Source: Natronosalvus hydrolyticus
Lineage (GTDB): Archaea > Halobacteriota > Halobacteria > Halobacteriales > Natrialbaceae
Direction: 5' to 3'
Assembly (NCBI GenBank): GCA_025517525.1
Contig: JAOPJZ010000002.1
Location: forward strand, 488,769 to 552,768
Length of the DNA stretch: 64,000 nt
This document shows positions 16,137 through 24,893 of this stretch, one piece after another (position 1 is the stretch's first letter; each line of letters begins with the position of its first letter). Below the pieces are notes generated by a model, which worked only from the letters and a program-made list of their open reading frames with translations, was not told where the DNA came from and did not search any database. A program made the position numbers and the translations under genes.

Positions 16137-16733
16137 TCAGTGGTTGGCTTCGTCTTGAATTCTTGCGTAACGCTCGGTAAACTGCGTTTCACACGAGGTA
16201 CAACAGAACTGTTTGAGTTCCTCATTGATCCGAGTTACCACCCCTTCACTGGTGACGGTGTTGCCACACTCAGCACACGAGAGGGCGAATTCGGTTCCAC
16301 TCAACGTAAAAGACCGGTCGGTTTCAGCGAGAAGTTTGACATCGTATTCATTGACCATCGACAGATCTAAATTGTCCACAATCCATTCACGCGGGTTCGT
16401 TTCGGGCACGTTCGCGTAAAAGACCAGATCGGAACTCACCGTCGTGTAGATGTGTTCGACTTCTGGAACCGATACGAGTTGTTGTTTTACGATGTCGAAG
16501 CATTGGGGACGTACCGAGACATCGACGAGAATTGGAAGGCTTCGACGAAGCTGTGACCGGTCGATATCAATCGTAAACTGACGAATAATGCCCTGTTCCT
16601 CGAGTTTACTGACGCGGTCTGAAACAGCGGGTGCTGAAAGGTCAACACTGCTCGCAACCTTGTTGAACGGCCGCCGACCGTCTTCGGCGAGCAGTCGGAG
16701 AATCTCGAGATCAGTTTCGTCAAACCGTTGCAT
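16137..16733 (-). CDS. Lrp/AsnC-type regulator with C-terminal TRASH metal-binding domain
   Basis: The 198-residue protein has an N-terminal winged helix (FDETDLEILRLLAEDGRRPF with SSVDLSAPAVSDRVSKLEEQ), a central sensor region, and a C-terminal TRASH domain with CAECGNTV and FCCTSCETQF (four metal-binding cysteines). Such proteins, called TrmB-like or TRASH-Lrp in haloarchaea, are thought to respond to copper or other thiophilic metals. The start at 16733 is supported by a TATA box 25 bases upstream (leaderless). It precedes the MFS gene. Confidence 0.88.
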   Translation of the reverse strand: MQRFDETDLEILRLLAEDGRRPFNKVASSVDLSAPAVSDRVSKLEEQGIIRQFTIDIDRSQLRRSLPILVDVSVRPQCFDIVKQQLVSVPEVEHIYTTVSSDLVFYANVPETNPREWIVDNLDLSMVNEYDVKLLAETDRSFTLSGTEFALSCAECGNTVTSEGVVTRINEELKQFCCTSCETQFTERYARIQDEANH

Positions 16734-16753
16734 ACCGGACGTTTCGAATCGAC

Positions 16754-16763
16754 CTTTATATAA
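16754..16763 (-). promoter_or_regulatory. TATA box for the TRASH-Lrp regulator
   Basis: On the minus strand attatataaa is centred about 25 bases before the ATG at 16733. This is the spacing of archaeal leaderless transcripts. Confidence 0.6.
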
Positions 16764-17079
16764 TTTTGCTTGGTTGTGCTCAATTCCTTTCATACCAAAG
16801 TATCATCATCGATATACGCACAGTTCTGCTGTTATAGGCATTCTATACTTGTGATTGTGTGTGCCACCTACTATATCTAGTACAAGTTATACGGCCTACT
16901 CTCTTTTTATTCCAGACTCACAAGATATGTATATTACCTAAAAACACCAATAGGCCTATCTATACAAAGCATTATTCAGATACTCAATATTTTATTAATT
17001 ATTTCGTGTATTCGACACACAATATTAAAGATAAGAAGGTCATGAAACTCCGAAGTATATAAATAACACGCTGTGCGGA

Positions 17080-17100
17080 GGTATAATATTTATTTATACC
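17080..17100 (+). promoter_or_regulatory. Inverted repeat before the first ABC operon
   Basis: A perfect 7-base inverted repeat, ggtataa-N7-ttatacc, lies 47 bases before the substrate-binding-protein start in a very AT-rich leader (16860-17146). The tract also contains a TATA-like gtatataaata at 17055-17065, so the palindrome sits just downstream of the likely promoter and would suit a repressor. The regulator is unknown. Confidence 0.55.
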
Positions 17101-17146
17101 CGCTATAGACAGGTGGTATCGAAATAGAATGAGAGGGTGTTAATAG

Positions 17147-18772
17147 ATGACATACGACACAAGCAACAAAGCAAGACGAACCGTTCTGAAAACAGTTGGA
17201 GCTGCTGGCCTAGTTGGCATGGCTGGTTGCCTGGGTGGAGATGACTCGAACGAAAGCGGAAACGGGAACGGCAACGGAAATGGTAACGGGGACGACAACC
17301 CGGAAGACAGGGATCGGAGCGAACAGGAACGAGTCCCCCACGCTACCATTGCTATCAACGATGACCCGACTCGAGATGACTGGAATCACTACGGGGGCGT
17401 CATCCCGTACTGGACAAACATTCTCGAGCCACTCGTGTGGGTTTCGAACGAGATGGAACTCGTCCCGTGGCTGGCGTCCGACTGGGAACAAACCGGTGAA
17501 CTTACCTGGGAATTCTCGCTCCGGGAAGGCGTCCAGTTTCACAACGGTGAAGAGGTCACTGCAGACGAAGTCATCTTCTCGTTCGAAACAATTCTCGACG
17601 AATGGGTGTGGGCACCAGGATGGCTGCACATCGAATCCGGAAATATTGTTGCACTCGATGAGTACACGGTAGAGTTTACGACGACCGACCCGTTCCCCAC
17701 GTTTCCGGGAACGATAGCCCACAACCTCGTGGCAATCCAACATCCCGACCGGGATCACACCGAAGATCGCGTGATAGGAACCGGCCCGTTCCAGCTCGAG
17801 GAGATCGAACAGCACCAGGAAGTGCGTACGAGTGCGTTCGAGGACTACTGGAACGACGAACCAATCCTCGAGGAACTCACGTTCCGTGTGATCGAGGATC
17901 CCAACACGCGAACGCTCTCCCTCGAAAACCGTGAAATAGACGTGGCACTCGCCCCGCCACGTAGCCGTATCGCTTCGATCGAGTCTGATGACTCGCTGTA
18001 TCTCGACCGACAGAACCGTCCCGGGGCAGGCTACGCCGGTATCAACATACACAAGTCACCGACCGACGACGTTGCGCTCCGGCAGGCGTTGAACCACGCC
18101 ATTTCCCAGGAAACCACCGTCGACACGATTCTTGAGGGCGTCGGTGATCCTGGACGAGGCCCGATCTCACCAATCATCTACTGGTCGGCTCACGACGAGA
18201 TCACGGACTATGAAAAAGACGACGATCGTGCAGCCGACCTCGTCTCCGAATCGGATTATGACGGCGAATCGCTCGAAATCCTGGTCGCAAACGATCTCGT
18301 CGACGGCCGAGAGATGGCGCAGGTCATTCAAGGCTCACTCGACGGGATCGGCGTCAACTCGGACATCCAGGTACTCGAGCGCTCAGCCTTCTCTGAGGCC
18401 GAACGCGACGGGGAAGCACACCTGATCCTCCAAGAAAGGGGATCGAACAGCGGTGACGCTGATTACATCATCTACGAAGGTTTCCACTCCGAAGGCGACC
18501 TCAATCAGCGGCTATACGAAGAGGAAGGAACCGGGCTCCACAATCTCGGTGGCGAGGTCGACGACCTCATTGAACAGGGCTTCCAGACTGGCGACGAAGA
18601 CGAGAAGGCAACCGCCTACAAGGAAGCACAACAGCACATTGTTGACCAGGCCGTCACGATTCCACTCTACTACAGCGAATTCATCGCCGCAGCCCACGAG
18701 AACATCGATGGCGCAGAACTGGGCGCAATCCCGCAGTTCTCTCGCTGGACTGATCTCGAGCACTGGGAATAA
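17147..18772 (+). CDS. Substrate-binding lipoprotein, Opp/Dpp type (ABC system 1)
   Basis: The 541-residue family-5 binding protein has a Tat-like leader (R10-R11, then TVLKTVGAAGLVGMAG) and a lipobox cysteine at C28, followed by a Gly/Asn-rich spacer (about residues 40-53). It is therefore anchored outside the membrane. Family-5 features include EFSLREGVQFHNGEEVTADE, FSFETILDE and YYSEFIAAAHENID. It binds peptides, oligosaccharides or nickel-type solutes; the ligand cannot be read here. It is the first gene of a six-gene operon with a 7-7-7 inverted repeat upstream. Confidence 0.92.
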   Translation: MTYDTSNKARRTVLKTVGAAGLVGMAGCLGGDDSNESGNGNGNGNGNGDDNPEDRDRSEQERVPHATIAINDDPTRDDWNHYGGVIPYWTNILEPLVWVSNEMELVPWLASDWEQTGELTWEFSLREGVQFHNGEEVTADEVIFSFETILDEWVWAPGWLHIESGNIVALDEYTVEFTTTDPFPTFPGTIAHNLVAIQHPDRDHTEDRVIGTGPFQLEEIEQHQEVRTSAFEDYWNDEPILEELTFRVIEDPNTRTLSLENREIDVALAPPRSRIASIESDDSLYLDRQNRPGAGYAGINIHKSPTDDVALRQALNHAISQETTVDTILEGVGDPGRGPISPIIYWSAHDEITDYEKDDDRAADLVSESDYDGESLEILVANDLVDGREMAQVIQGSLDGIGVNSDIQVLERSAFSEAERDGEAHLILQERGSNSGDADYIIYEGFHSEGDLNQRLYEEEGTGLHNLGGEVDDLIEQGFQTGDEDEKATAYKEAQQHIVDQAVTIPLYYSEFIAAAHENIDGAELGAIPQFSRWTDLEHWE

Positions 18773-18790
18773 CGCTTCATACTATCTACG

Positions 18791-19738
18791 ATGTGGAAAT
18801 TCGTACTTCAACGCTCCGTCTCGGCAGTTTTCGTTCTCTTCGGAGTGTCGGTGCTGACGTTTCTCCTCGTGTTTTTCACGCCTGGAGATCCAGCCGAGAC
18901 GATTCTACGACAACAAATGGGGGGACAAACCCCTTCAGCCGAGGCGATCGAACAGTTTCGCGCAAATCAGGGGTTGAACGACCCCATCCCCGTTCAGTAC
19001 GTCGATTGGGTACTGAGCATCTTGCAGGGTGACCTGGGGCAATCGTACCACAGTGACTCCTCTGTCACGCAGTTGATCGTTGACAACCTTTGGCCGACCT
19101 TCGAGCTGGCACTCGCTGGAATGGCAGTCGCGCTCCTCATCGCCGTTCCAACCGGCGTTATCAGCGCCGTCCACAAGGGTGGTCGCCTCGACTACGGCAG
19201 CCAGTTGGCTGCCCTGTTGGGATTGTCGATGCCGAACTTCTGGCTTGGGTACCTGCTCATGCTCATCTTCGCGATTAATTTGAGTGTTCTCCCGACCTCC
19301 GGATACGGAACGATCGACCAACTCGTCCTTCCGGCGATCACACTCGGCACCGGCATGGCAGCGATCATCACCCGCCTGCTTCGGTCGTCAATGCTCGAAG
19401 TACTGGACGAAGAGTACATCCGAACGGCTCGTTCGAAGGGGCTTCGCGAACGAATCGTCGTGTACAAACACACGCTTCGAAACGCACTTATTCCGGTGAT
19501 CACGATCATTGGCCTCCAATTTGGCTACCTGCTGAACGGGGCCGTCATCATCGAAATCGTGTTCCAGCGTCCTGGACTCGGTCGGTTACTCATCGATTCG
19601 ATCTTCGCCCGCGATTATCCGATCGTGCAGGGTCTCGTACTCGTGATCGCCGTGTTGTTCGTTGTCACGAACTTCCTCGTCGACGTCGCCTATCGGTACG
19701 TCGACCCCCGAATCTCGTTTGAAGGTGCCCCAAAATGA
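18791..19738 (+). CDS. ABC permease, DppB type (system 1)
   Basis: The 315-residue membrane protein has about six helices. An N-terminal helix (FVLFGVSVLTFLLVFFTPGD) is followed by the family loop GDLGQSYHSDSSV. The cytosolic EAA-type coupling loop is RTARSKGLRERIVVYKHTLRN, which docks the ATPases. It starts 18 bases after the binding-protein gene and ends overlapping the next permease (ATGA). Confidence 0.93.
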   Translation: MWKFVLQRSVSAVFVLFGVSVLTFLLVFFTPGDPAETILRQQMGGQTPSAEAIEQFRANQGLNDPIPVQYVDWVLSILQGDLGQSYHSDSSVTQLIVDNLWPTFELALAGMAVALLIAVPTGVISAVHKGGRLDYGSQLAALLGLSMPNFWLGYLLMLIFAINLSVLPTSGYGTIDQLVLPAITLGTGMAAIITRLLRSSMLEVLDEEYIRTARSKGLRERIVVYKHTLRNALIPVITIIGLQFGYLLNGAVIIEIVFQRPGLGRLLIDSIFARDYPIVQGLVLVIAVLFVVTNFLVDVAYRYVDPRISFEGAPK

Positions 19739-20661
19739 CTGACGCCGACGATACGACGGTCGCCTCCACATCGAAGTCGACCAAACGCACACGGCTGCGA
19801 TCGCTGTATCACTCTCGGAAGGCCCGCCAGTTCCGAGCGAATTCACTGAATATCGTTGGACTGGTTATCGTGCTTGCGATCATCGCCAGTGCACTCTTTG
19901 CACCGTTTCTGACGCCGTACGATCCAACCGAGCAAAACCTCGAGAACCGACTGGAGTCACCGTCGCTCGAACATCCAATGGGAACGGATCAACTGGGCCG
20001 TGACATCCTCACGAGACTGGTATACGGCGCGCAAATCTCACTACGAATCGGTGTTATCGTCGTCGCGATTTCGCTCGGAATCGGCACGGTAGTCGGCGTT
20101 ACAGCCGGATACGCAGGAGGGTATGTGGATGAGGCGTTGATGCGGTTCGTCGACATCTTGCTGGCGTTTCCGGGGCTGTTGCTCGCGCTCGTTATCGCTG
20201 GCATCCTCGGTCCCAGTCTGACGAACATTATGATCGCACTTGCCGTCGTCGGCTGGACACGATATGCCCGCGTGATACGCGGGAGCGTCCTCTCGGTCAA
20301 AGAACAGGAGTACATCAAAGCCAGTCAGTTGATGGGCGTCAGTCGGGTCAGAATTATCCTGAGACACATCCTCCCGAACGTCATCGGGCCGGTAGTCGTC
20401 CTCGCCACCATCGATATGGCCGGCGTGATCCTCGGAACGGCCGGTCTGTCGTTCCTGGGGCTCGGTGCCCAGCCGCCGACTCCCGAGTGGGGAACGATGA
20501 TCTCCGAGGGGCGAAACTACCTACAAGATGCCTGGTGGGTCGTGAACTTCCCGGGGATGGCAATCATGCTCGCCGTTCTCGGTTTCAACTTACTCGGTGA
20601 CGGACTCAGGGACGTCCTCGATCCGCGCGACACGGATGCGGTTCAAAACAAGGGACTCTAA
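19735..20661 (+). CDS. ABC permease, DppC type (system 1)
   Basis: The 308-residue membrane partner of the DppB-like permease has the N-terminal DppC region (APFLTPYDPTEQNLENRLES, HPMGTDQLGRDILTRLVYGA) and the coupling loop KASQLMGVSRVRIILRHILPN. Its start overlaps the previous stop by four bases, so the heterodimer subunits are translated in step. Confidence 0.93.
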   Translation: MTDADDTTVASTSKSTKRTRLRSLYHSRKARQFRANSLNIVGLVIVLAIIASALFAPFLTPYDPTEQNLENRLESPSLEHPMGTDQLGRDILTRLVYGAQISLRIGVIVVAISLGIGTVVGVTAGYAGGYVDEALMRFVDILLAFPGLLLALVIAGILGPSLTNIMIALAVVGWTRYARVIRGSVLSVKEQEYIKASQLMGVSRVRIILRHILPNVIGPVVVLATIDMAGVILGTAGLSFLGLGAQPPTPEWGTMISEGRNYLQDAWWVVNFPGMAIMLAVLGFNLLGDGLRDVLDPRDTDAVQNKGL

Positions 20662-20663
20662 CG

Positions 20664-21734
20664 ATGACAGAACCACTGCTTTCGGTCGAGAACCTACACA
20701 CGCACTTCGAAACGTACGACGGTACCGTTCACGCCGTAAACGGCGTGAGTTTCGAGATTGGACCCGGCGAGATCGTCGGCATCGTCGGCGAGAGCGGCAG
20801 CGGGAAATCCGTTACTGCTCTCTCGACGATGCGACTCGAGGATCCCGGTCGGATCGTCGAGGGGTCGATTCGATTTCGGGGAACAGAATTGACGACCGCG
20901 ACCGACCGCGATATCCGCCAGCTTAGAGGCGGCGGGCTCTCGATGGTGTTTCAGGATCCGATGACGACACTCAATCCCGTCTTCACGGTGAGCGAACAAA
21001 TCGTCGAATCCCTGAAAGTCCACGACAATCCCGAGGCACAAACGCTCCGTGAGTACCTCCGAATCCCGTTCTTTCACGATCGGACGGACTGGCGTAAAAA
21101 GCGTGAGCGAGTCGTCGAGTTAATGGAAGAAGTCGGCATTCCAAACCCGGCTGAGCGCCTCGACGCCTATCCCCACGAATTCTCCGGTGGGATGCGACAG
21201 CGAGCCATGCTGGCGATCGCGCTTGCGAGCGAACCGGATCTGTTGATTGCCGACGAGCCAACCACCGCTCTCGACGTCACGATTCAGGCCCAAATCCTGA
21301 AGATTATCGCCAGACTTCGCGAAGAGCGCGGTATGTCTGTCGTGATGATTACCCATGATCTGGGGGTCGTTGCCGATATTTGCGATCGCGTAATCGTAAT
21401 GTACGGCGGTGAGATTATGGAACACGGTCCGGTTGAACAGATCATACGCAATCCACAGCACCCCTACACGCAGGCTCTGCTCGAGTGTATGCCTCAGGGG
21501 ACCCAGCGCAAAGAAAAACTGGAGACGATCGACGGGCAGGTACCCGCACAACTCGGTGGGATCACCGGCTGTCCGTTCGCATCACGGTGTGACTACACAC
21601 ACGACATATGCTGGAGTGGAGATATGCCGACCGTCGACTGTGGTGAGAATCACCAGGCGAAGTGCTGTGAGCTCCAGCGTGTCAACGACGGCGAAAACGC
21701 CACCCATTCATCCAACACTGGAGGGACGCTATGA
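20664..21734 (+). CDS. ABC ATPase, DppD type (system 1)
   Basis: The 356-residue ATPase has Walker A GESGSGKSVT, signature SGGMRQRAM, Walker B LLIADEPTTAL and the switch His in MITHDLG. The C-terminal oligopeptide-type tail carries a cysteine cluster (CPFASRCDYTHDICW) that binds an iron-sulfur cluster or zinc in some family members. It starts two bases after the DppC stop and overlaps DppF by four bases. Confidence 0.95.
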   Translation: MTEPLLSVENLHTHFETYDGTVHAVNGVSFEIGPGEIVGIVGESGSGKSVTALSTMRLEDPGRIVEGSIRFRGTELTTATDRDIRQLRGGGLSMVFQDPMTTLNPVFTVSEQIVESLKVHDNPEAQTLREYLRIPFFHDRTDWRKKRERVVELMEEVGIPNPAERLDAYPHEFSGGMRQRAMLAIALASEPDLLIADEPTTALDVTIQAQILKIIARLREERGMSVVMITHDLGVVADICDRVIVMYGGEIMEHGPVEQIIRNPQHPYTQALLECMPQGTQRKEKLETIDGQVPAQLGGITGCPFASRCDYTHDICWSGDMPTVDCGENHQAKCCELQRVNDGENATHSSNTGGTL

Positions 21735-22789
21735 GTTCACACGCCAAGCACATGAGTGACGACAGTGACGAAACTCGTAAACCAAGGGAGGCAGTCATCG
21801 AACTCGAAAACGTCACGAAAGAGTTCGCGCTCGAGGATTCGCTGCTCGACCAACTTATGGGCAGGCGGACGACCATAACCGCCGTGTCGAACGTCTCTCT
21901 CACAGCGTATGAGGGAGAGACACTCGGTATCGTTGGGGAGAGTGGCAGCGGGAAATCGACGCTCGCGAATCTGATCACCGGTCTGCATACCCCTACCCAA
22001 GGAACGGTACGAATCAACGGCGAAGAAGTTAGTTCAGTAACGCGTCGGTCGCCGGAGTTGCTCGCCGATGTCGGGGTGATCTTCCAGAATGCGAAATCGA
22101 GTATCGATCCACGGCTGACCGTTCGCCAGGCGATCGCCGAACCACTCAAGACGCAAGGATACGGTCGTACGGAACGCCAGGAGCGCATTTCGGAGTTGCT
22201 CGAACTGGTGAACCTCTCGGAACGGTACACGGATCGGTACGCCCACGAACTCTCGGGTGGGCAGGCCCAGCGCGTGGCGATCGCCCGGGCAATCGCCACG
22301 GAGCCACGTGTCCTGATACTCGACGAACCGGTCTCGGCACTCGATGTCTCGGTGAAAGGAAGCATCATCAATCTCCTGATGAGATTACAGCGAGAATTCG
22401 GTCTCACGTATGTCCTCATCAGCCACGACTTGAGCGTCGTCAGACACATCGCCGACCGAATCGCGGTGATGTACCTGGGCGAGTTGATGGAAGTCGGTTC
22501 GGCTGAACCGCTCTTCGAGACGCCGGCCCACCCCTACACGAAGGCGCTGCTCGAAGCAATTCCGGACACCGACCCAACCACGTCGGTACTCGACGCTTTC
22601 GTGCTCGAGGGCGACGTACCGAGCCCCGTGGATCCGCCGAGTGGCTGCGTGTTCCATACGCGGTGTCCCATCGCCGAAGACCGGTGTCGACGTGACGTAC
22701 CGCCAGTTGTGGACGTCGAAACCAGCGCTTCCAGGTGCCACTTCGCAAAACGTGTACGTGCCGAAAAGGAAGAAGTCCAGAACCCATGA
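21731..22789 (+). CDS. ABC ATPase, DppF type (system 1)
   Basis: The 352-residue ATPase has Walker A GESGSGKSTLAN, signature LSGGQAQRVAIA, Walker B VLILDEPVSALD and switch His in LISHDLS. A C-terminal cysteine-rich tail (GCVFHTRCPIAEDRC) matches the oligopeptide group. It pairs with the DppD-like ATPase and overlaps the next gene by ATGA. Both ATPases look fully functional. Confidence 0.95.
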   Translation: MSSHAKHMSDDSDETRKPREAVIELENVTKEFALEDSLLDQLMGRRTTITAVSNVSLTAYEGETLGIVGESGSGKSTLANLITGLHTPTQGTVRINGEEVSSVTRRSPELLADVGVIFQNAKSSIDPRLTVRQAIAEPLKTQGYGRTERQERISELLELVNLSERYTDRYAHELSGGQAQRVAIARAIATEPRVLILDEPVSALDVSVKGSIINLLMRLQREFGLTYVLISHDLSVVRHIADRIAVMYLGELMEVGSAEPLFETPAHPYTKALLEAIPDTDPTTSVLDAFVLEGDVPSPVDPPSGCVFHTRCPIAEDRCRRDVPPVVDVETSASRCHFAKRVRAEKEEVQNP

Positions 22790-23397
22790 CGGAAAATGCC
22801 GACTCCAACGTAGACGACAACAGCCTCTCCTCGGAAGTATCTGACGGCGACTCGTCAGTGGACGCCGACACGGCGTGTCCAGAGCAGAACCCAGAACACA
22901 CCACCCGATCAGCCATCAGTGACGAACTCGGGGTTCCCGATCACCAACCCGATCCGGAAACGTCCTCACACGTCCTCCCAGACGAGAAGCTCGTCTATCC
23001 CGAGTTCGAATTCGACGACGGAAAGATGGATGATAGCGGCGGATTCGACCTCGAGCAATCGCTCGCTCGCGAGGATATGAAGGCGTGGCTCGAGGAACTC
23101 TCGAGCGGCCTCGCCAGCCACGATGTGGGCGTTTCGACACCGACCGACGCGGCGATCTTCGGCGTCGGCGGCGGCGACGTTTCGATCTCCTTCGAACCAG
23201 ACGACAATCACACTGGCACTCTCGAGGTGACGTTCTCGCTGAAGGCGAAGCTGATGACGTTCTCTGACAATCCGGACGAGCGCCAGGCGGGCGCTCGCGG
23301 CGGCGAAGGGTTCATTCCGCTCGAGATGCTGACCGGCGAAAAGGAACCCGACACCTTTCGGTGTTACAACTGGATTCGGGATCCGATCGACCGCTGA
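22786..23397 (+). CDS. Conserved acidic protein of unknown function in the ABC operon
   Basis: This 203-residue soluble protein starts with an acidic, disordered N-terminal half (to about residue 75), then a folded C-terminal part with AIFGVGGGDVSISFEPDDN, GTLEVTFSLKAKLMTF and FIPLEMLTGEKEPDTF. The start ATG overlaps the dppF-like stop by four bases, so it is part of the operon. No family was recognised, and there is no signal or membrane helix. It may be an accessory to the transporter or an enzyme for its substrate; this is a guess from context only. Confidence 0.6.
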   Translation: MTENADSNVDDNSLSSEVSDGDSSVDADTACPEQNPEHTTRSAISDELGVPDHQPDPETSSHVLPDEKLVYPEFEFDDGKMDDSGGFDLEQSLAREDMKAWLEELSSGLASHDVGVSTPTDAAIFGVGGGDVSISFEPDDNHTGTLEVTFSLKAKLMTFSDNPDERQAGARGGEGFIPLEMLTGEKEPDTFRCYNWIRDPIDR

Positions 23398-23445
23398 TTC
23401 GGAGACATTTCGTCATCAATTCCCAGCCAGGCTGCCTCAAATCCC

Positions 23446-23676
23446 TCACACTGACGCTGGCTTGAGTTCCCCACCCAACACCCAGGGCACGAGAATCCCG
23501 ACGACAACACCGGCGACGGTGATCGCGTTTTTGGCTAGAACGGCGACCAGGGGCGTATCGCTCGTCTTTGCGAACACCTCCCTGAAATTTCGCCAGCTAC
23601 GGCCTTCAGGCTCTGGCTCGTGGGCAACGCGTGCTCGGCAGGAGGAGAATCCGTCGGAGACGATGATGGCGAGCAA
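23446..23676 (-). pseudogene. Membrane protein fragment cut at a MITE
   Basis: A minus-strand frame ends with a single helix (LAKNAITVAGVVVGILVPWVLGG) and KPASV. Its open reading frame is cut off just before the repeat at 23684. A hydrophobic scrap follows on the far side (frame MALVTNVVLVTLQHVSVLA near 23770-23880). A small membrane protein may have been split by the repeat. The family was not recognised. Confidence 0.4.
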
Positions 23677-23683
23677 CGCAAGC

Positions 23684-23767
23684 TATAGTAGCCAGTGAAA
23701 CGATTTCCACACCTATCGCAATGCAGTCTTGCGATAGAGTGTGCAATGACTTTCACTGGCTACTATA
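23684..23767 (+). repeat. MITE-like repeat, copy 2 of 6
   Basis: An 84-bp element, tatagtagccagtgaaa to ttcactggctactata, opposite in orientation to copy 1. The inner block cttgcgatagagtgtgcaatgac matches the reverse complement of copy 1. It has a TA dinucleotide on both sides, fitting a TA target duplication. The surrounding stretch 23768-24110 has no gene besides the scrap described for 23446. Confidence 0.9.
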
Positions 23768-24110
23768 TGCGGACCACCGCCGGGAATGTCAATGTGCAGA
23801 TATTTACGGTTCTTCTGGCCAGCACAGAAACGTGTTGGAGGGTGACAAGGACGACGTTGGTGACGAGCGCCATGAGAGTTCGATGGGTCCTCGGATGTCG
23901 CCATTACCGGGCGTTTTTCATATCATTCCCTAAACCCCCTAATTAACACCCATCCAGACGCCCGATTGAGCCGACCCGGTGGGTGAAGCCTTAAGAGGGA
24001 TCCATTCAGAGACCTGGATCAAAGAAAAAACTATTCGAGGGAAAACCTCGATTTAAGATATCCATGAAAATCCGGGAAAACGGTCAGTTCGCTCCTGCGA
24101 ATCGAGAGGC

Positions 24111-24308
24111 TCAGACGACAGATTCGTAGCCAGCGTCTTCGATTGAGGCGATGATAGAATCCATATCGGCCTCGCCTTCTACGGTGACGCTGTCCGATTC
24201 ATTGTCTGCCGAGACAGCTGTGACACCGTCGAGTTCCTCGAGTGCCGTTTCGACCGTCGATTCACAGCCGCCACAACTCATGCCGGTTACAGTAATGGTC
24301 TGTGCCAT
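24111..24308 (-). CDS. Copper chaperone-like HMA domain protein
   Basis: The 65-residue protein is a single heavy-metal-associated domain with the metal-binding GMSCGGC motif (C12, C15), and the fold ends with IEDAGYESVV. It carries Cu(I) in the cytosol, usually to a P-type ATPase, but none is adjacent. A strong ribosome-binding site (aggagg, plus-strand reverse 24316-24321) sits 8 bases before the start. It stands alone in a repeat-rich area. Confidence 0.93.
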   Translation of the reverse strand: MAQTITVTGMSCGGCESTVETALEELDGVTAVSADNESDSVTVEGEADMDSIIASIEDAGYESVV

Positions 24309-24417
24309 GCATTGTGTTCGTCCTCCTGCCTTTTGCCAGTTGCCCTTCCCATAGTTCGATTTATTTGATCAGACACTTTTGATTCTAAAGCGCTGCCGCG
24401 TCGATAATGCGGACAGA

Positions 24418-24669
24418 TCACGATCCGCAGCCGTGAATGTGGTTCAAATCTAAATACAAATGCAATATATCTTGTATTAAATGCCTATTTGTTAGGTACG
24501 TCCTCGACCGGATCGGGCCATCTTGAGGGGGACCGCTTATGAGACAGCACCATGTTCGCCGAGTAATTCCCGCTAGCAGCCGTTGTGTCGGCTTCTTTCC
24601 GTCCACGTTATCGACGGCGTTTTGTAAATCCTCGGCAGAAATCTCGATAATATGATGAATTAGAAGCAC
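24418..24669 (-). pseudogene. N-terminal remnant of an IS630-family transposase
   Basis: The first 30 or so residues (IIEISAEDLQNAVDNVDGKK and PTQRLLAGIT) match the helix-turn-helix start of haloarchaeal IS630-family transposases. The later residues are unrelated and the rest of the gene is gone. The surrounding interval 24309-24893 shows no other gene. IS630 elements use TA target sites, as do the MITE-like repeats here. Confidence 0.55.
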
Positions 24670-24893
24670 AACAATATCTGAGCAGGAAAGACTAAAAGTT
24701 ACTATAGTCAGAAGCGAGACACCGAGGCAACAGTAACGATTGTATCGCGTCTCTCCTGATACTCTTCGAAAGAGCGTCGCCCGGGATAAAAAAACGGAAA
24801 GATGTAACCAGGATACACCGCATGCGGTCGTCGTTCTGTGACATCACTCGTCGGTGCGTGGGCGAGTCGGAAAGCACGGCAGTGAGTTCGCGG

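Noticed and set aside
21682..22449. 255-codon antisense frame opposite the DppF-like gene
   Set aside because: Its composition is a mirror of the ATPase codon bias (Ser/Arg-rich) and it has no family motif.
24700..24720. ttactatag resembling a MITE end
   Set aside because: The neighbouring bases do not match the terminal repeat and no partner end lies within 100 bases.
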